A stretch of 64,000 nucleotides of DNA from Brachypodium distachyon (Eukaryota > Streptophyta > Magnoliopsida > Poales > Poaceae), in NCBI RefSeq assembly GCF_000005505.3, contig NC_016133.3, positions 53,657,237 through 53,721,236 of the forward strand, read 5' to 3'. Shown in pieces: positions 23,201 to 33,181 of this stretch. The notes beneath the pieces were generated by a model. It did not search any database. It saw only the letters and a program-made list of their open reading frames with translations, and had not been told where the DNA came from. The translations under genes and the position numbers were made by a program. The stretch's first letter is position 1. Every line of letters begins with the position of its first letter.

Positions 23201-26200
23201 GAATAATATGAGGTCCGACACTAGGGGAGAGAGTAAAGCACCAGTTATGATTATAAATAGACTAATAGAATTAGTTAACTAAATACTACTTCCTCCGTAC
23301 CAAAATAAGCATCACAATTTTTTTCAAAATGAACGAATCTACACTATGAAACATTTCTCGATACGACACTTATTTTGGGACGGAGGGACAGGGGAGCATT
23401 TTTCATGGACAGATTTTGCAAATTGCCATGGTTTACAAACAGTGTTTTAAATAGCGAGGCAGTGCGCTTGAGCACAAATACCGCGGTCAAGGGGTATCAG
23501 CAACTAGAATATGGTTGATGTAGTGCTTTGCACAGTTGTGGCCTCCCTGACCATTGCAAATGGTATAGCATACAGTGCGTAGCAGGACTTCATTCCAAAT
23601 ACATAACAGGGTTTCATAGAGTCTATCTGTTGTAAATTACAGAAACCTAGCATGTTAGGTTTGAAGCCATACATTGACAAACTTTTTGTGCTAAAGTGTG
23701 GTGCACCACGCTTTCTATGGTGCAAAACATCCACCACCAGTATGGCAAGTTCTGCAAACATATGTCCTATGAACGGTGAAGCATGAGGCTAAGGAATTAT
23801 GAGCACACCAGAAGTGTGGCAACAAACCAAATGATAACCGCATTGGTCAAACCTTCCTAAGTGAGTTGTGGCCAGTTGTGTCTTCCAAACCAACATGACC
23901 TTATAATTTGAATCCTTACCCCCACAACACTTACTAGAAGGAAAATAACAAGTTGTTGAAATACTACATATTTTGCTTTCAAGTTGGTTGGTCGACTTAA
24001 TATTCATAACCGAGCTGTGCCCACTAGCCGCTATCCAGTATAGAAACACTCCAATAGTATGCTTCTACTACACACTATTTAAACATCGGTTTTAAGTGGT
24101 GAACAACAGTGGCAAGTCAGTCAAAACAGTGGCAAGCCTGGGCTTTCTTAGTGGTTTATTTTGTTTAACTCTTCCTTTCTACAATTTTGTTGACCCATTC
24201 TAGACTTCTGTTCTCCAACATATAATATATGCAAAGAGGCTACACTGCTGAAGTTCTTCAAGGTTAAATACATGCAGATTTAACAGATTACAAAATTTAC
24301 TTGCTCACCATGTCTAAAATAGCTCTCTGCTTACACAACAATATTATCTTAATACAAACAATAGAATCGTCGAACAACATGCGCACCTGGAGTGTACCAC
24401 GAGGAATATAAACAGATTCTGGCTTGATACCGAATCCATCCCAACAATCACGAATCAGATTGAGTGCCCTAACAACCTGGAAACAGTTGTCACAGATGAT
24501 GTTAGCAAAACAAGATTAGAACAGGATCAATCATAAATAGCAATGATGATGTTCCTATTTCTATGTATTTAGACAATGTCAAACTCGAATATATTCTTCC
24601 ATTTGTGTTTTTTTCAGTAAATTGAAGTGCATAGGTCACATGACAAACAGTACATTAAGGAAGACATTATTAAGGAGAAAGCTGTCCTCTTGTACTTCTA
24701 CCTGAAATGAAATTTTCTGTAAGCCAACTAATCTAATACTCCCTTCAGTATCATAGGGTGGTCATTTTAGACATGGTTCATGATACCAAGATGGCTGAAT
24801 AACAGCGGTATGTTTACCATTCTGCCCCTATTAACTTGAGTACACAGGAACCATAAATAACTACAGGAGGATGTTCTAGACCGTTTGGCAATTTCTCAAC
24901 TTCCACAATCAGGAGGTACACAGATCGACTCTTACCTTTTGCATCTTTGATTTACAGCTGAGATTTTGTTTTTCTACTCCTTAGCTGGATATTTTTGTAT
25001 AAAAGGGGGTGAGGGTCGAGAAAGCCAGGTTTCTTCCACAGAAATAACAAGGGTGGTTAAATCGTAGTCCACAGGATCAAACCCTGGCCGGCAGAAAGTC
25101 ACAGCTAAACTCCCACCACTGGGCTACTGCGCAGTCCTCTAGCGTGTTGCTTTTCACCTGCATATGAGTGGCACCAATTTTTTGACTGCGACTCGAGTTG
25201 AGTGATACTACAACATTTGCACCCCCGAAGCACACCGTTTGTCTCCATGGAGTCCTCAGCACAATCCCAAACGGTCTCGTCATATTATTTCGAATCCTAG
25301 AGTACAAGATTGATCGATCATACTAGTCCATATGTGTAGTGATACAAGTATTCCTAGAGCCAAAAAAAGGATGAGTTCCCAAACATCAGTTTTGGAAGCA
25401 GCAATAGAAAGCACTCAATGCATAAACATGCATGCAGCAGGTACTGTGGGCAAAACAGGCTAGATGACTCCTAAAACTCGATGACTACTTTTTAGGCAGT
25501 TCATACAAAATGCTCCAGCGACCAGTTCTTTTTATAGAGGGAGTATAAGTGTTAGTACGATTACATATGTCTAATTTTCTAATGCCTACTGTTGTTTCAA
25601 CTAGCAGTATCATTTCTTATGATTAATGTGTTATCACATACTTCCTGAACATCTCATATAGCACAAGGAGGTAGCAGTGTACTAATGTTACTTACACGGT
25701 CTAATGGAAGGAAAAACGCAGAAGCACTGGAAGATTTGCTTCCAGCATTCAGGGCAACAGCTCTTCCTTGGCAATCAACAACTGGGGAACCACTAGAGCC
25801 ACCTTTAGTACCAGATGCAGCCTGAAGAAATAAATAACTACGTTAAAAAATCAAACGCATTATAAGCAAAGCAAATCAGTAAGCATCATTCTAGATACAC
25901 AAAATCCATTAATTTAAGCAACTAATATACATATAACATATTTAATGTTGAGTAGCTGAAGAGAAACACCTGCATGTAGAATGTGTTGAAATCATTATAC
26001 CCATCCCTGCCAAAGAATTAGCAAAATGAAAGTCAGAACATATGCAGCAATACATGGTGTAACAAATAACAATCTTACTATCTACTAGCTTGGGGTGGCT
26101 AGCTGCTCCGTTTGGATGGAGAAGAGCATAAAGAGGATATCATAAGCCCGTATGATAAAAACAAGTTCATGCAAAAATAAAGGCATACTTCTTGTAGTAA

Positions 26201-27426
26201 GGCGCTTCTCTATCAAGTCGAGCAAGTGTTCCCGCCAAAATTGAAACCTAAATCCAGTGAAAATGAATCAGAAGGTCTTACAGTATGCGACACAGTTTAA
26301 GCAATGTTCAAAGTTAAATAGCCATAATTCTCGCATGTGTCCTTGTAAGGATGAACCACTGCATCAAGTCTAACCTAAAAATGTATAAATACATGATAAT
26401 GTATTTTTTTCCAGTGTTACCAGAAATTCACATCCGCCCCAGCATCTCACAATCTCAATTGTAATGCTTAAATAGAACTCTATTCCAATTCCAGGACTGA
26501 TGGAAACAATTGTTCCAAATTCCTTTTCTAGCTTATCATGCCAAATGTTTTCATCTACTACTCTGGTTAACACAGATGTGTTGACTACTTGAATAGGTGC
26601 CTTCCAGATCAACAATATTCACATTACAACTAAGTAAAGTGGAAGCCAACTAATGTGCTTTCTTCCCATGATCCAACAGAGAATTGATGTAAGGTGTGGA
26701 GGCTAACGATATCATTGTAATACTGCAGTTCATCGCAGCAACCCAGTGAGAGAATGAACTAGATTTTAGGGAAACCTTTTCGCCACTGTCATTGCCGACA
26801 ACACGAATTTCTAGCCCGACAGATGCTGCTTCAGGGTCTAGAGGGATCTCATCGTACTTAAGGAATTTTATGGCACCTGGATCATAGCGAAAAAAACCAA
26901 AATCATGTACCTGTTTTGAGAAGAAGTGGAAACTTGGATTAACATTACGGCATTGGCACAGGGTAAGCAAAACAGAACAGAACAGAATGGAATAGAATCA
27001 AATCAAATACTGTAGAACAAACACTAACAGGATCTCTGTACAGGGGGTACACAGGGATCTCCTCCCTGTTCACAAACATCGCCTCCGCGACCACAGGCCC
27101 TACACCACCACAATATAACACGAGTCATTCGGAGAACAAATGGATACACGGCGAGGAGATGTCGGATCGGCAGATATGTGGTCTATACCAGGCTTGACGA
27201 CGTGGCGGTTGGTGAGGATGATGCCGCGGGACTTGTCGACGACGAAGCCGGTAGCGTAGCTAGCGCCAGCGACCTCGGTGTCGAAGGCCCGCGGTGCGGT
27301 GGTGCGGAGGACGGCAACAGCGGGAACCACGCGGGAGAGCGCGCGGCGCCAGTCCTCCGCGGTGACGCTCGACTCGATCTCCATCGCCAGCTCCCCGCCG
27401 ACCTCCTCCTTCGCGGGGCTCTCCAT
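14264..27426 (-). CDS. DEG7: DEG7 (protease Do-like 7), complete 24-exon gene
   Basis: A trypsin-like PDZ protease; Arabidopsis DEG7 is reported to act in the chloroplast stroma on damaged photosystem II proteins. Exons in gene order: 27189-27426, 27029-27099, 26776-26910, 26189-26247, 25970-26006, 25696-25821, 24387-24476, 23108-23173, 22643-22699, 22458-22523, 21290-21397, 21057-21137, 19737-19786, 19008-19173, 18397-18894, 17397-17579, 17207-17309, 16890-17060, 16730-16809, 16037-16264, 15330-15545, 15084-15241, 14556-14667, 14264-14440. All are GT-AG and in phase: 3276 nt, 1091 aa, about the family length. The triad is visible: His75 (TNRHVV), Asp106 (VHDFGFF), Ser190 (GGSSGSP). PDZ-like regions follow at about 255-350 and 362-450. 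A Ser/Asp-rich linker with EKKRRR spans 470-600. A second protease-like domain (about 615-870) lacks the triad. Two more PDZ-like regions end the protein. The start is the ATG at 27424-27426, giving MESPAKEE. Confidence 0.95.
15702..15938. mobile_element. Stowaway-type MITE in DEG7 intron 20
   Basis: TA at 15700-15701 and 15939-15940 flank ends CTCCCTTCTTTTCATAATAT and ATTATGAAACAGAGGGAG. Subterminal arms (ggctttgaccacgaattac and taattcttggtcaaagcc) pair. A decayed relative lies at about 42655-42865. Confidence 0.85.
16458..16551. mobile_element. Stowaway-type MITE, well preserved, in DEG7 intron 19
   Basis: A 94-bp element flanked by TA at 16456-16457 and 16552-16553. The ends CTCCCTCTGATCCATAAAAA and TTTTTATGGATCGGAGGGAG are almost perfect inverted repeats, and the centre (TTTGTACTAAATTAGTACAAA) is also palindromic. 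Confidence 0.9.
19261..19608. repeat. Imperfect tandem duplication inside DEG7 intron 13
   Basis: A unit of about 150-165 bp beginning GCTAACAAACACATGGTCAA (19261-19425) recurs at 19459-19608 with small indels. A partial third copy (GAAAATGAAACAATTGGACA) bridges them at about 19426-19463. All copies share ACAATTGGACA.GTATAATCTG. Confidence 0.8.
22868..22980. mobile_element. Stowaway-type MITE in DEG7 intron 8
   Basis: TA at 22866-22867 and 22981-22982 flank a 113-bp element with ends CTCCCTCCGTCCCATATTAA and TTAATATGGAACGGAGGGAG. The interior carries ATGGATGTATCTA and CTAGATACATGTAAT. Confidence 0.9.
23289..23388. mobile_element. Stowaway-type MITE in DEG7 intron 7
   Basis: TA at 23287-23288 precedes CTTCCTCCGTACCAAAATAA; the right end reads TTATTTTGGGACGGAGGGA. 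The element is about 100 bp with mild decay at the outer bases. Confidence 0.8.
23440..24088. mobile_element. Possible hAT-like remnant in DEG7 intron 7
   Basis: The left boundary, CAGTGTTTTAAATAGCG, is matched in inverse near 24077-24092 by CACTATTTAAACATCG. This is the style of some grass hAT-type elements. The interior has no transposase I recognise, and no target duplication was established. Confidence 0.35.
24998..25140 (-). mobile_element. tRNA-derived SINE in DEG7 intron 6
   Basis: On the minus strand an A-box-like TAGCCCAGTGGTGGGAG (25126-25110) is followed by a B-box-like GGGTTTGATCC (25084-25074), with spacing close to a tRNA promoter. It does not fold as a tRNA gene. The body then runs into a pyrimidine-rich tail toward 24998. 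The arrangement matches the Au/p-SINE style of grass SINEs. The exact 3' end and target duplications were not resolved. Confidence 0.7.
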
Positions 27427-28081
27427 CACCAGCAACGGCGGCCGCGATCTGGCTCCGACGGGGCTCGTCGGCTGCAGCGCCCTCCGCTGCCACTAGGGTT
27501 TAGAGCTCCCCGGCCTGAGAAGCTTCAATCCGGAGGAGGGATTGTGTCGTGAATCACGCGAGCGATGCGGTGGCCGTGGTGGGATGAGATCACCGGGAGT
27601 TGGGAGTGGAGAGCTGGTAAATGCGGATTTGGACTTCGTAGTCTGGTGCTATCGTCGCCCGACGGCACGAGATTTTAGCAAGGGGTGTGGGGTGGGGCGC
27701 CGCACTAGCTGAGTCATGCTCCCGGTGCTCGGTGGGGCGTTACGAAACTGATTTTTTTTGCCTGCACGACTACACGAGTCACTGGATTTGGATTAGGCCC
27801 CGGGTTAATCGAACGGATTGTTGGCCTGCAAAATAGGTGAGCTGGATGATTTGGGCTGGGGTCACATCTTTTGTGGGTCTACGGACTTTAGTAATCCTAG
27901 GCACAGCAGGCTGGGCCTAGTTCTAATACATGAATGAACTCCTTCCTTTTTAGCCTCGAATGATTTCCTTCCTAGAAAAAACATGGATCGTTTCCTCTAA
28001 ACCAAGGAGGATCTTAACCGAACGCCATTTCATGCTACATCATGCAGGAATTCAAAACACAGGTGTGCATAGTAAAAGCTA

Positions 28082-28197
28082 CTCCCTCCGTTACATAATT
28101 CTTGTCTCAAATTTGCCAAAAAAATGGATGTATCTATTCCTAAAAAGCGTTTAGATACATATAATATTTTGACAAGAATTATGAAACGGAGAGAGAG
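28082..28197. mobile_element. Stowaway-type MITE upstream of DEG7
   Basis: TA at 28080-28081 and 28198-28199 flank ends CTCCCTCCGTTACATAATTC and GAATTATGAAACGGAGAGAG. The interior shares ATGGATGTATCTATTC with the copies at 1496 and 3513. Confidence 0.85.
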
Positions 28198-30164
28198 TAT
28201 TGTATTTGATTGCACCACATGAAAAATGCATGAACTTGTTTGAAGGATTAGATGCTAACCATAGTTTTATATAAATAAAGAAAAATTTGCATGTGATTGG
28301 GCCTCATGAAGTAATTCATAGGAACAAAAAAAAAATCTAGCAAATCAAATGTGTTGTAGGGGGAATTTTCCTTAGGACTATAATTATCCAAAATACCTTT
28401 GAATCAAAGAGGCCTTAAACGTGAATTATTTAAAATTCAAAATAAAGATAAACAGCTTAAAATAAAACTTCATATTTCAAATATTTGGAATGCACGTGTT
28501 CAAATATTTATTATGATTTTAGTTTTCATGAAAAGAGTAATGTTTTTGTCGGGAACAGACACAAGTTCAAGTGTGCTGGGAAACAATTTAAAAGCAAAGC
28601 ACTAATTTTTTTTAACAAGCGACATTTACTAATAGGGTAATAATGCTCATAGAATCACGCACTATAATTTTTTTTTCATTTCATACACATGTTGCAAATT
28701 TGATAATTATTATAGTTCTGGGATTTTGTGTGTAGATTTTCCAAAACAAATATGCAAGTACATTTTTGTTTGTTTGTGAAAGATTTGGTCCCTCCATTCT
28801 TGGACTACAAAATGTTGGTCTCTTGACTTACAAGACCAGTTAAGTTTGGTCCTTGGCCACAGTTTGAGTGGTTTCAGCATCGATGTGTTTGTCAAAACAG
28901 CTCAAATCTAGACTAGATTTATACAGTTTGACAAGCAGAAGGACCAAAATTTCATTGGTATTAGATTAAATGAATGATACCTAAACTACACCGATGGATG
29001 AGAAATCAAAATATACTTATCCCTTTTAGAAGCAACGAGTTCCAATCTCTAAAGCGGCGAAGCTTGAAGATAGTGTTTGGTTGTAGAGTAAGGTGAAATG
29101 AAACGGGACAATTTATTCGTATATGAATGAAATGGAACGGAACGGTTTTAGTATCTCTATATTATAACAACCAAACACTTGGAACTTGAAACCAAATGAT
29201 ATCTCCATTTTTTTTAAAGAGATAGTTAGACATATCATGGGAATTCCATTTCAGTTTTATGTATTCCAGGAACTAAACAACAGACGGATGCTTAAATCTG
29301 TAATCATTTAAATACAATCCACCATCTTGAAACAACCAAACACGGCCCCAAATTTCCCGCGGAACAACTATATTTGGTGCGCATGGAAATCCGATCTCAC
29401 AAGTCACAGCGGATGTGCTACCGGAGAGCAGCCGTTACAATCACGAGACATACCCGAGTGCGCCGAAGCGGATCTAACGCTCGTGACTGCCATGAGCACA
29501 TGGAGCAATCTAGCACATCACGCGTTATCTTTTCAGCCTGCCTGTTCCACCCCCATATCAACTCTTCAGTTTCTTTCTCAAAAAAAAAAAACAATTCAGT
29601 TTCAGGCCATCCATCCTGTCGTGACGGAAAGTTGGAAACATCCCAAGTGCATGCCTTGCCTGCCCATCTCGGCATGAACTCCACCGCAAGACCAATTCCG
29701 GATAGACACAGATCAGAAATGTCTACTACGTGTTGCTACGCGAAATGTAAAGTACCCGAAATGCATGGTTCAGCTTGTTCTTTCCGGTTTGCCTTCCTGA
29801 TTCGACAAGCACCGGCCGTAAAACTCAGTTCCCATTGTTCACACTCCCAAAGTCCCACTCCCACCAGCTCTCCTGACCTGCTGCCAAAATTCACAAGATG
29901 TTACAAAAGCCAGAAATGAGTCTCTTTCCTCGCTTTGGAACAGATAAGCAGTGCCCACTCCTATTTTTGACACCCTGCATGTAACCCTAGAAGGAGATGA
30001 AAGAATCCAGTAAAAGCCAACATCATCTGTCTACACGGATCTGTCAACCGATGCGGGGACAATCGGACAAGCAGAGAAAGCGTAGAGAAGAAAATGTAGC
30101 AGACGCAAATCACCATTAGTGAAGGGCGAGACACCAAAAAACAAAACTTTACACCAACTGGGCC

Positions 30165-30228
30165 GCCTCTAAGAGACACTGCCCCATGCTTATACTGCCT
30201 CTAAGGGACTCTGCCCCATGCTTATACC
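30165..30228. repeat. 32-bp tandem duplication in the probable GALS 3' UTR
   Basis: The copies are 30165-30196 and 30197-30228. Both begin GCCTCTAAG and end CCCCATGCTTATAC, differing at about three positions. Confidence 0.8.
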
Positions 30229-30321
30229 GCCCAAGACGGAGTTCATCGGTTCAACATGAATCAGGCATCCTAAATATTATCAGAAAGTATATGTACCAGC
30301 ACCAGCACCAGCCTTCTGTTG

Positions 30322-33181
30322 TTATGTATGGCTTGATCCAATGGTTTCCTTCTCAAATCGCTTGATCTCTCCCGCCAAACGCTTCAAATTATAATCATAC
30401 ACAAAAGGGGCACCCTCAAACATAATTTGACTGCCATTGGCTGGTTTCGCAACAAATTTCTTGCAAGGCTCTCCCAAGACATTGATGGAGTTGTGAAAGT
30501 GGTAGTATCTGATCACATTTTCCGTGTCATGGGTTGACCTACCATATAGATTTTGTGACAGGTGCACCCCTGCAGAGTACGTATTTCGTGCCTGTACCGC
30601 GTACTTGCGATCTCGCCGAGGTTTGACAACTGCGTTGAAGAAAACAAACTTCTCAAACCCCCATTCCCTGCATAGCAATGGCACCATACAGATACAACGT
30701 TAGTTCAGTTTAAATGTTGCTATTAAACATAAAACAGCAAGAGTAAATTAATCTGAAAACTGAAATCAACAGCAAATTGTTCCCAGTGCAAATACGGATG
30801 GTCCAAAATTGTCTGTGAATAAAGCAGTTCTCCACCCAAATGGATACTCCCAACGCTTCTGCCCACCCATTTTAATACATATGCCAGTGGTACATGTCCT
30901 TAAAATATTTGATCGGTATAACATTTTCAGGCTTCTAAATTCTAATACTCCCTCCGATCTATATTACTTGTCGCAGCTTTGTCTAGATACGCATGTACCT
31001 ACACAATGAAACACATCTAGATACATGCTTGTCTAGATAAAACTGTGACAAGTAATACGGGTTGGAGGGAGTACCAATTATGGTCAATGGTTGCTTGGTA
31101 TGCATAGAAATTGTGGTCTGTGGGCAATTGTAATGACCTGAGTTCAAAAAAACATGTCATGCAACAAATACACTTACACTTTCGTAGTGTAAACAAGGGT
31201 TAGCATGGGGTTGAAATGCATTTGGTAATAGAGATATACACGTGTGAGCTTCACTTCCAGTATCTCCCAACATTTAAAACTTTTGACCCTACATGGGGCT
31301 GAACTCATCTTCATTTCTGGCAGGGTATGAAAGCAGTGACCTTTGTTTAGCCTAATGATGCTTTACTAAGATTTTTGGCTCAATTGTGAAAGCTGTATAA
31401 CATAACTTGTGAAAACAATGACCTTTGTTAAATCTAGTGATGCTTTACTATGAGTCTATGATTACTTTGTTTGCGAAAGCTAACGATGCTTTACTAACCT
31501 TTTTGGCTCAATGGTGAAAGCTGGAGAACAAAAGTGAAAGGGTCACCAGCATGTTACTTTGGAGGATTCAATTTGAGTATCGGACCAAGAAAATTTAACC
31601 AACCTTACATGAAAGTTACAAGATCAAAATCAAAGAGGACAGTGCCCAATTTATCCACGAACTGCATAAGCAAGTAACTGATGCCTTAACTGCATTGAGA
31701 ATGTCTGTTTGACTAAACATAAACAACACAATGCACGTTCTATGGACGAAGGATATTATTAGAGAATGCTAACAAACCAGCAAACAAATCATTTTTCCTA
31801 CAGCGTGAACCTGATGGCTGTAGCCTAATTTAGGATGCACCGTGGCAGAGATGACGATTTAAAACTAAATATAGTAAAATGGAAGTAGCAGTGGAAAAAA
31901 GCTACCAAAAATTAACAGATACAGGATATGAAACACACACCTTGATGAATCCTTGCTGGGATTCTTCAGGCAGAGCTTGCTGGACATGGGATTCTGCTTG
32001 ATGGTCAATTGTGTGTACCCTGAGAGGTTGCCGAGCACCTGATCAAGAGTCCGCCCATTTGGCAGGTACATGTACTCATCAACGTCGAAGAAGAAGGTCC
32101 AATTCGCTGCGTGGCGGTACCGATGCAGGCAGTCGTTCACCACCAAGAACTGGTTGTAGTAGTAGCTGTCGTACTCGGCCTCCGCCCGGACGTCCTGTAC
32201 CGTGAGCCGGCCCGCCCTGACCCACGGATCCAGCACCGCCTTCACCTCCGGGCTGAAGCCGCTGGCGTCGTGGAAGACGAAATGCGACCTGGGCCCGAAG
32301 AAGTGCGCGTGGTACGCCATCCACTCGCGCATGCGGCTGGCGCTGAGATTGCCGTACAGCGAGGAGCCGCAGTAGAGGTAGTCGTACTGGAACGGCGGGC
32401 TGAAGCGGGACTCGTCGTAGGACCCGGGCGCCTCCTCGAGCGCCACGAAGCGCTCGTACCGGCGGGAGTGGATGGAGTAGTAGGCGTGGACGAGGAGCTT
32501 GCCGCCGGCGTTGTCGACGTTGGGGTTGGAGGGGAACGTGCAGTTGACGACGACGGTGGTGTAGACGCGGCCGTATCCCCAGTCCGGGAGCATCTTGTAC
32601 GCCTTGGTCCGGACGGGCCGCGGGGCCGGGTCGGCGGCGCTGGGGTTGGGCAGCCACTCGCACTTGAAGTAAGGGGTGCCGAAGACATGGGTGGGCTTGG
32701 ACGCCAGCCCCACAATGGCGAACGTCCGCGGGCCGCCCCGGTACGCCCCAAACTGCACGAACAGCGCCGCCGCGCTGCCGTATGGCCGCAGCGCCCGCTT
32801 GTTCGGGTCCACGGCCGGCGCCGGCCTAAGCACCCGCTTGTTCTGGTTCTCCACGCGCGCAGGCCTAGCCGGCCGGGCGGGCACAGTAGCAATGTTGGCG
32901 GGCACATCAGAAGTCGCGGCCGTACCTTTGATGGGGATGGAGTCGGAAGAGGCGACCTCATTGTTGACGGCGGCGACGGTTGTGGAGAGGAGGAAGCAGG
33001 GAGGCGCGTTGGCGGAGGAGCGGGCCGCGGCCATGAACGAGCCGTAGGGCTGGAGCTGCCACAGCCCCAGCAACAGCGTCAGGAACGCGAGCGAGACCAC
33101 GAACAACTTGATGTCGACGCACGCGATGACAAACGCTCCGCCGCCGCCGCCGCCGGGGTCTTTCCTCGCGTTCTGCTTCAT
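30322..33181 (-). CDS. GT92 galactan beta-1,4-galactosyltransferase (GALS-like)
   Basis: Two exons, 31941-33181 and 30322-30667, join in phase (AG/G gives Arg414) to give 528 aa. A short cytosolic N-terminus with a Gly run is followed by one membrane anchor (about residues 24-42, DIKLFVVSLAFLTLLLGLW), as in Golgi type II glycosyltransferases. A Pro/Ala-rich stem leads to the catalytic GT92 (DUF23) domain, with FFFDVDEYMYLP carrying the metal-binding DVD at 366-368 and conserved QNPMSSKLC downstream. The second exon supplies EWGFEKFVFFN through the C-terminal HT. In Arabidopsis, GALS1-3 elongate beta-1,4-galactan side chains of pectic RG-I from UDP-galactose. Which GALS paralogue this is cannot be said from sequence alone. 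A 400-codon frame on the opposite strand is a shadow of its GC bias. Confidence 0.9.
30948..31071. mobile_element. Stowaway-type MITE in the GALS-like intron
   Basis: TA at 30946-30947 and 31072-31073 flank ends CTCCCTCCGATCTATATTAC and GTAATACGGGTTGGAGGGAG. The interior pairs CTTGTCGCAG with CTGTGACAAG. Confidence 0.85.
31335..31530. repeat. Imperfect direct repeats in the GALS-like intron
   Basis: The phrase TGATGCTTTACTA (or CGATGCTTTACTA) occurs three times. The surrounding tgacctttgtt and ttttggctcaa.ggtgaaagct recur, suggesting local duplications of about 70-100 bp. Confidence 0.5.

Larger units (their letters stand above)
27427..30321. other. Intergenic region between DEG7 and the GALS-like gene
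   Basis: 27427-27700 is GC-rich and must hold the DEG7 promoter and 5' UTR; no TATA box is evident. It then contains a Stowaway MITE (28082-28197), long AT-rich stretches, a possible decayed element around 29060-29345, and near 30165-30228 a 32-bp tandem duplication in the probable GALS 3' UTR. A 181-codon frame at 29374-29919 (+) is not convincing as a gene. Confidence 0.55.

Noticed and set aside
25074..25126. tRNA gene in a DEG7 intron
   Set aside because: A and B boxes are present but no cloverleaf forms; a SINE explains it better.
29374..29919. 181-codon frame on the plus strand
   Set aside because: There are no domains, it overlaps another open frame, contains a homopolymer-coded KKKNN stretch, and its composition is that of spacer DNA.
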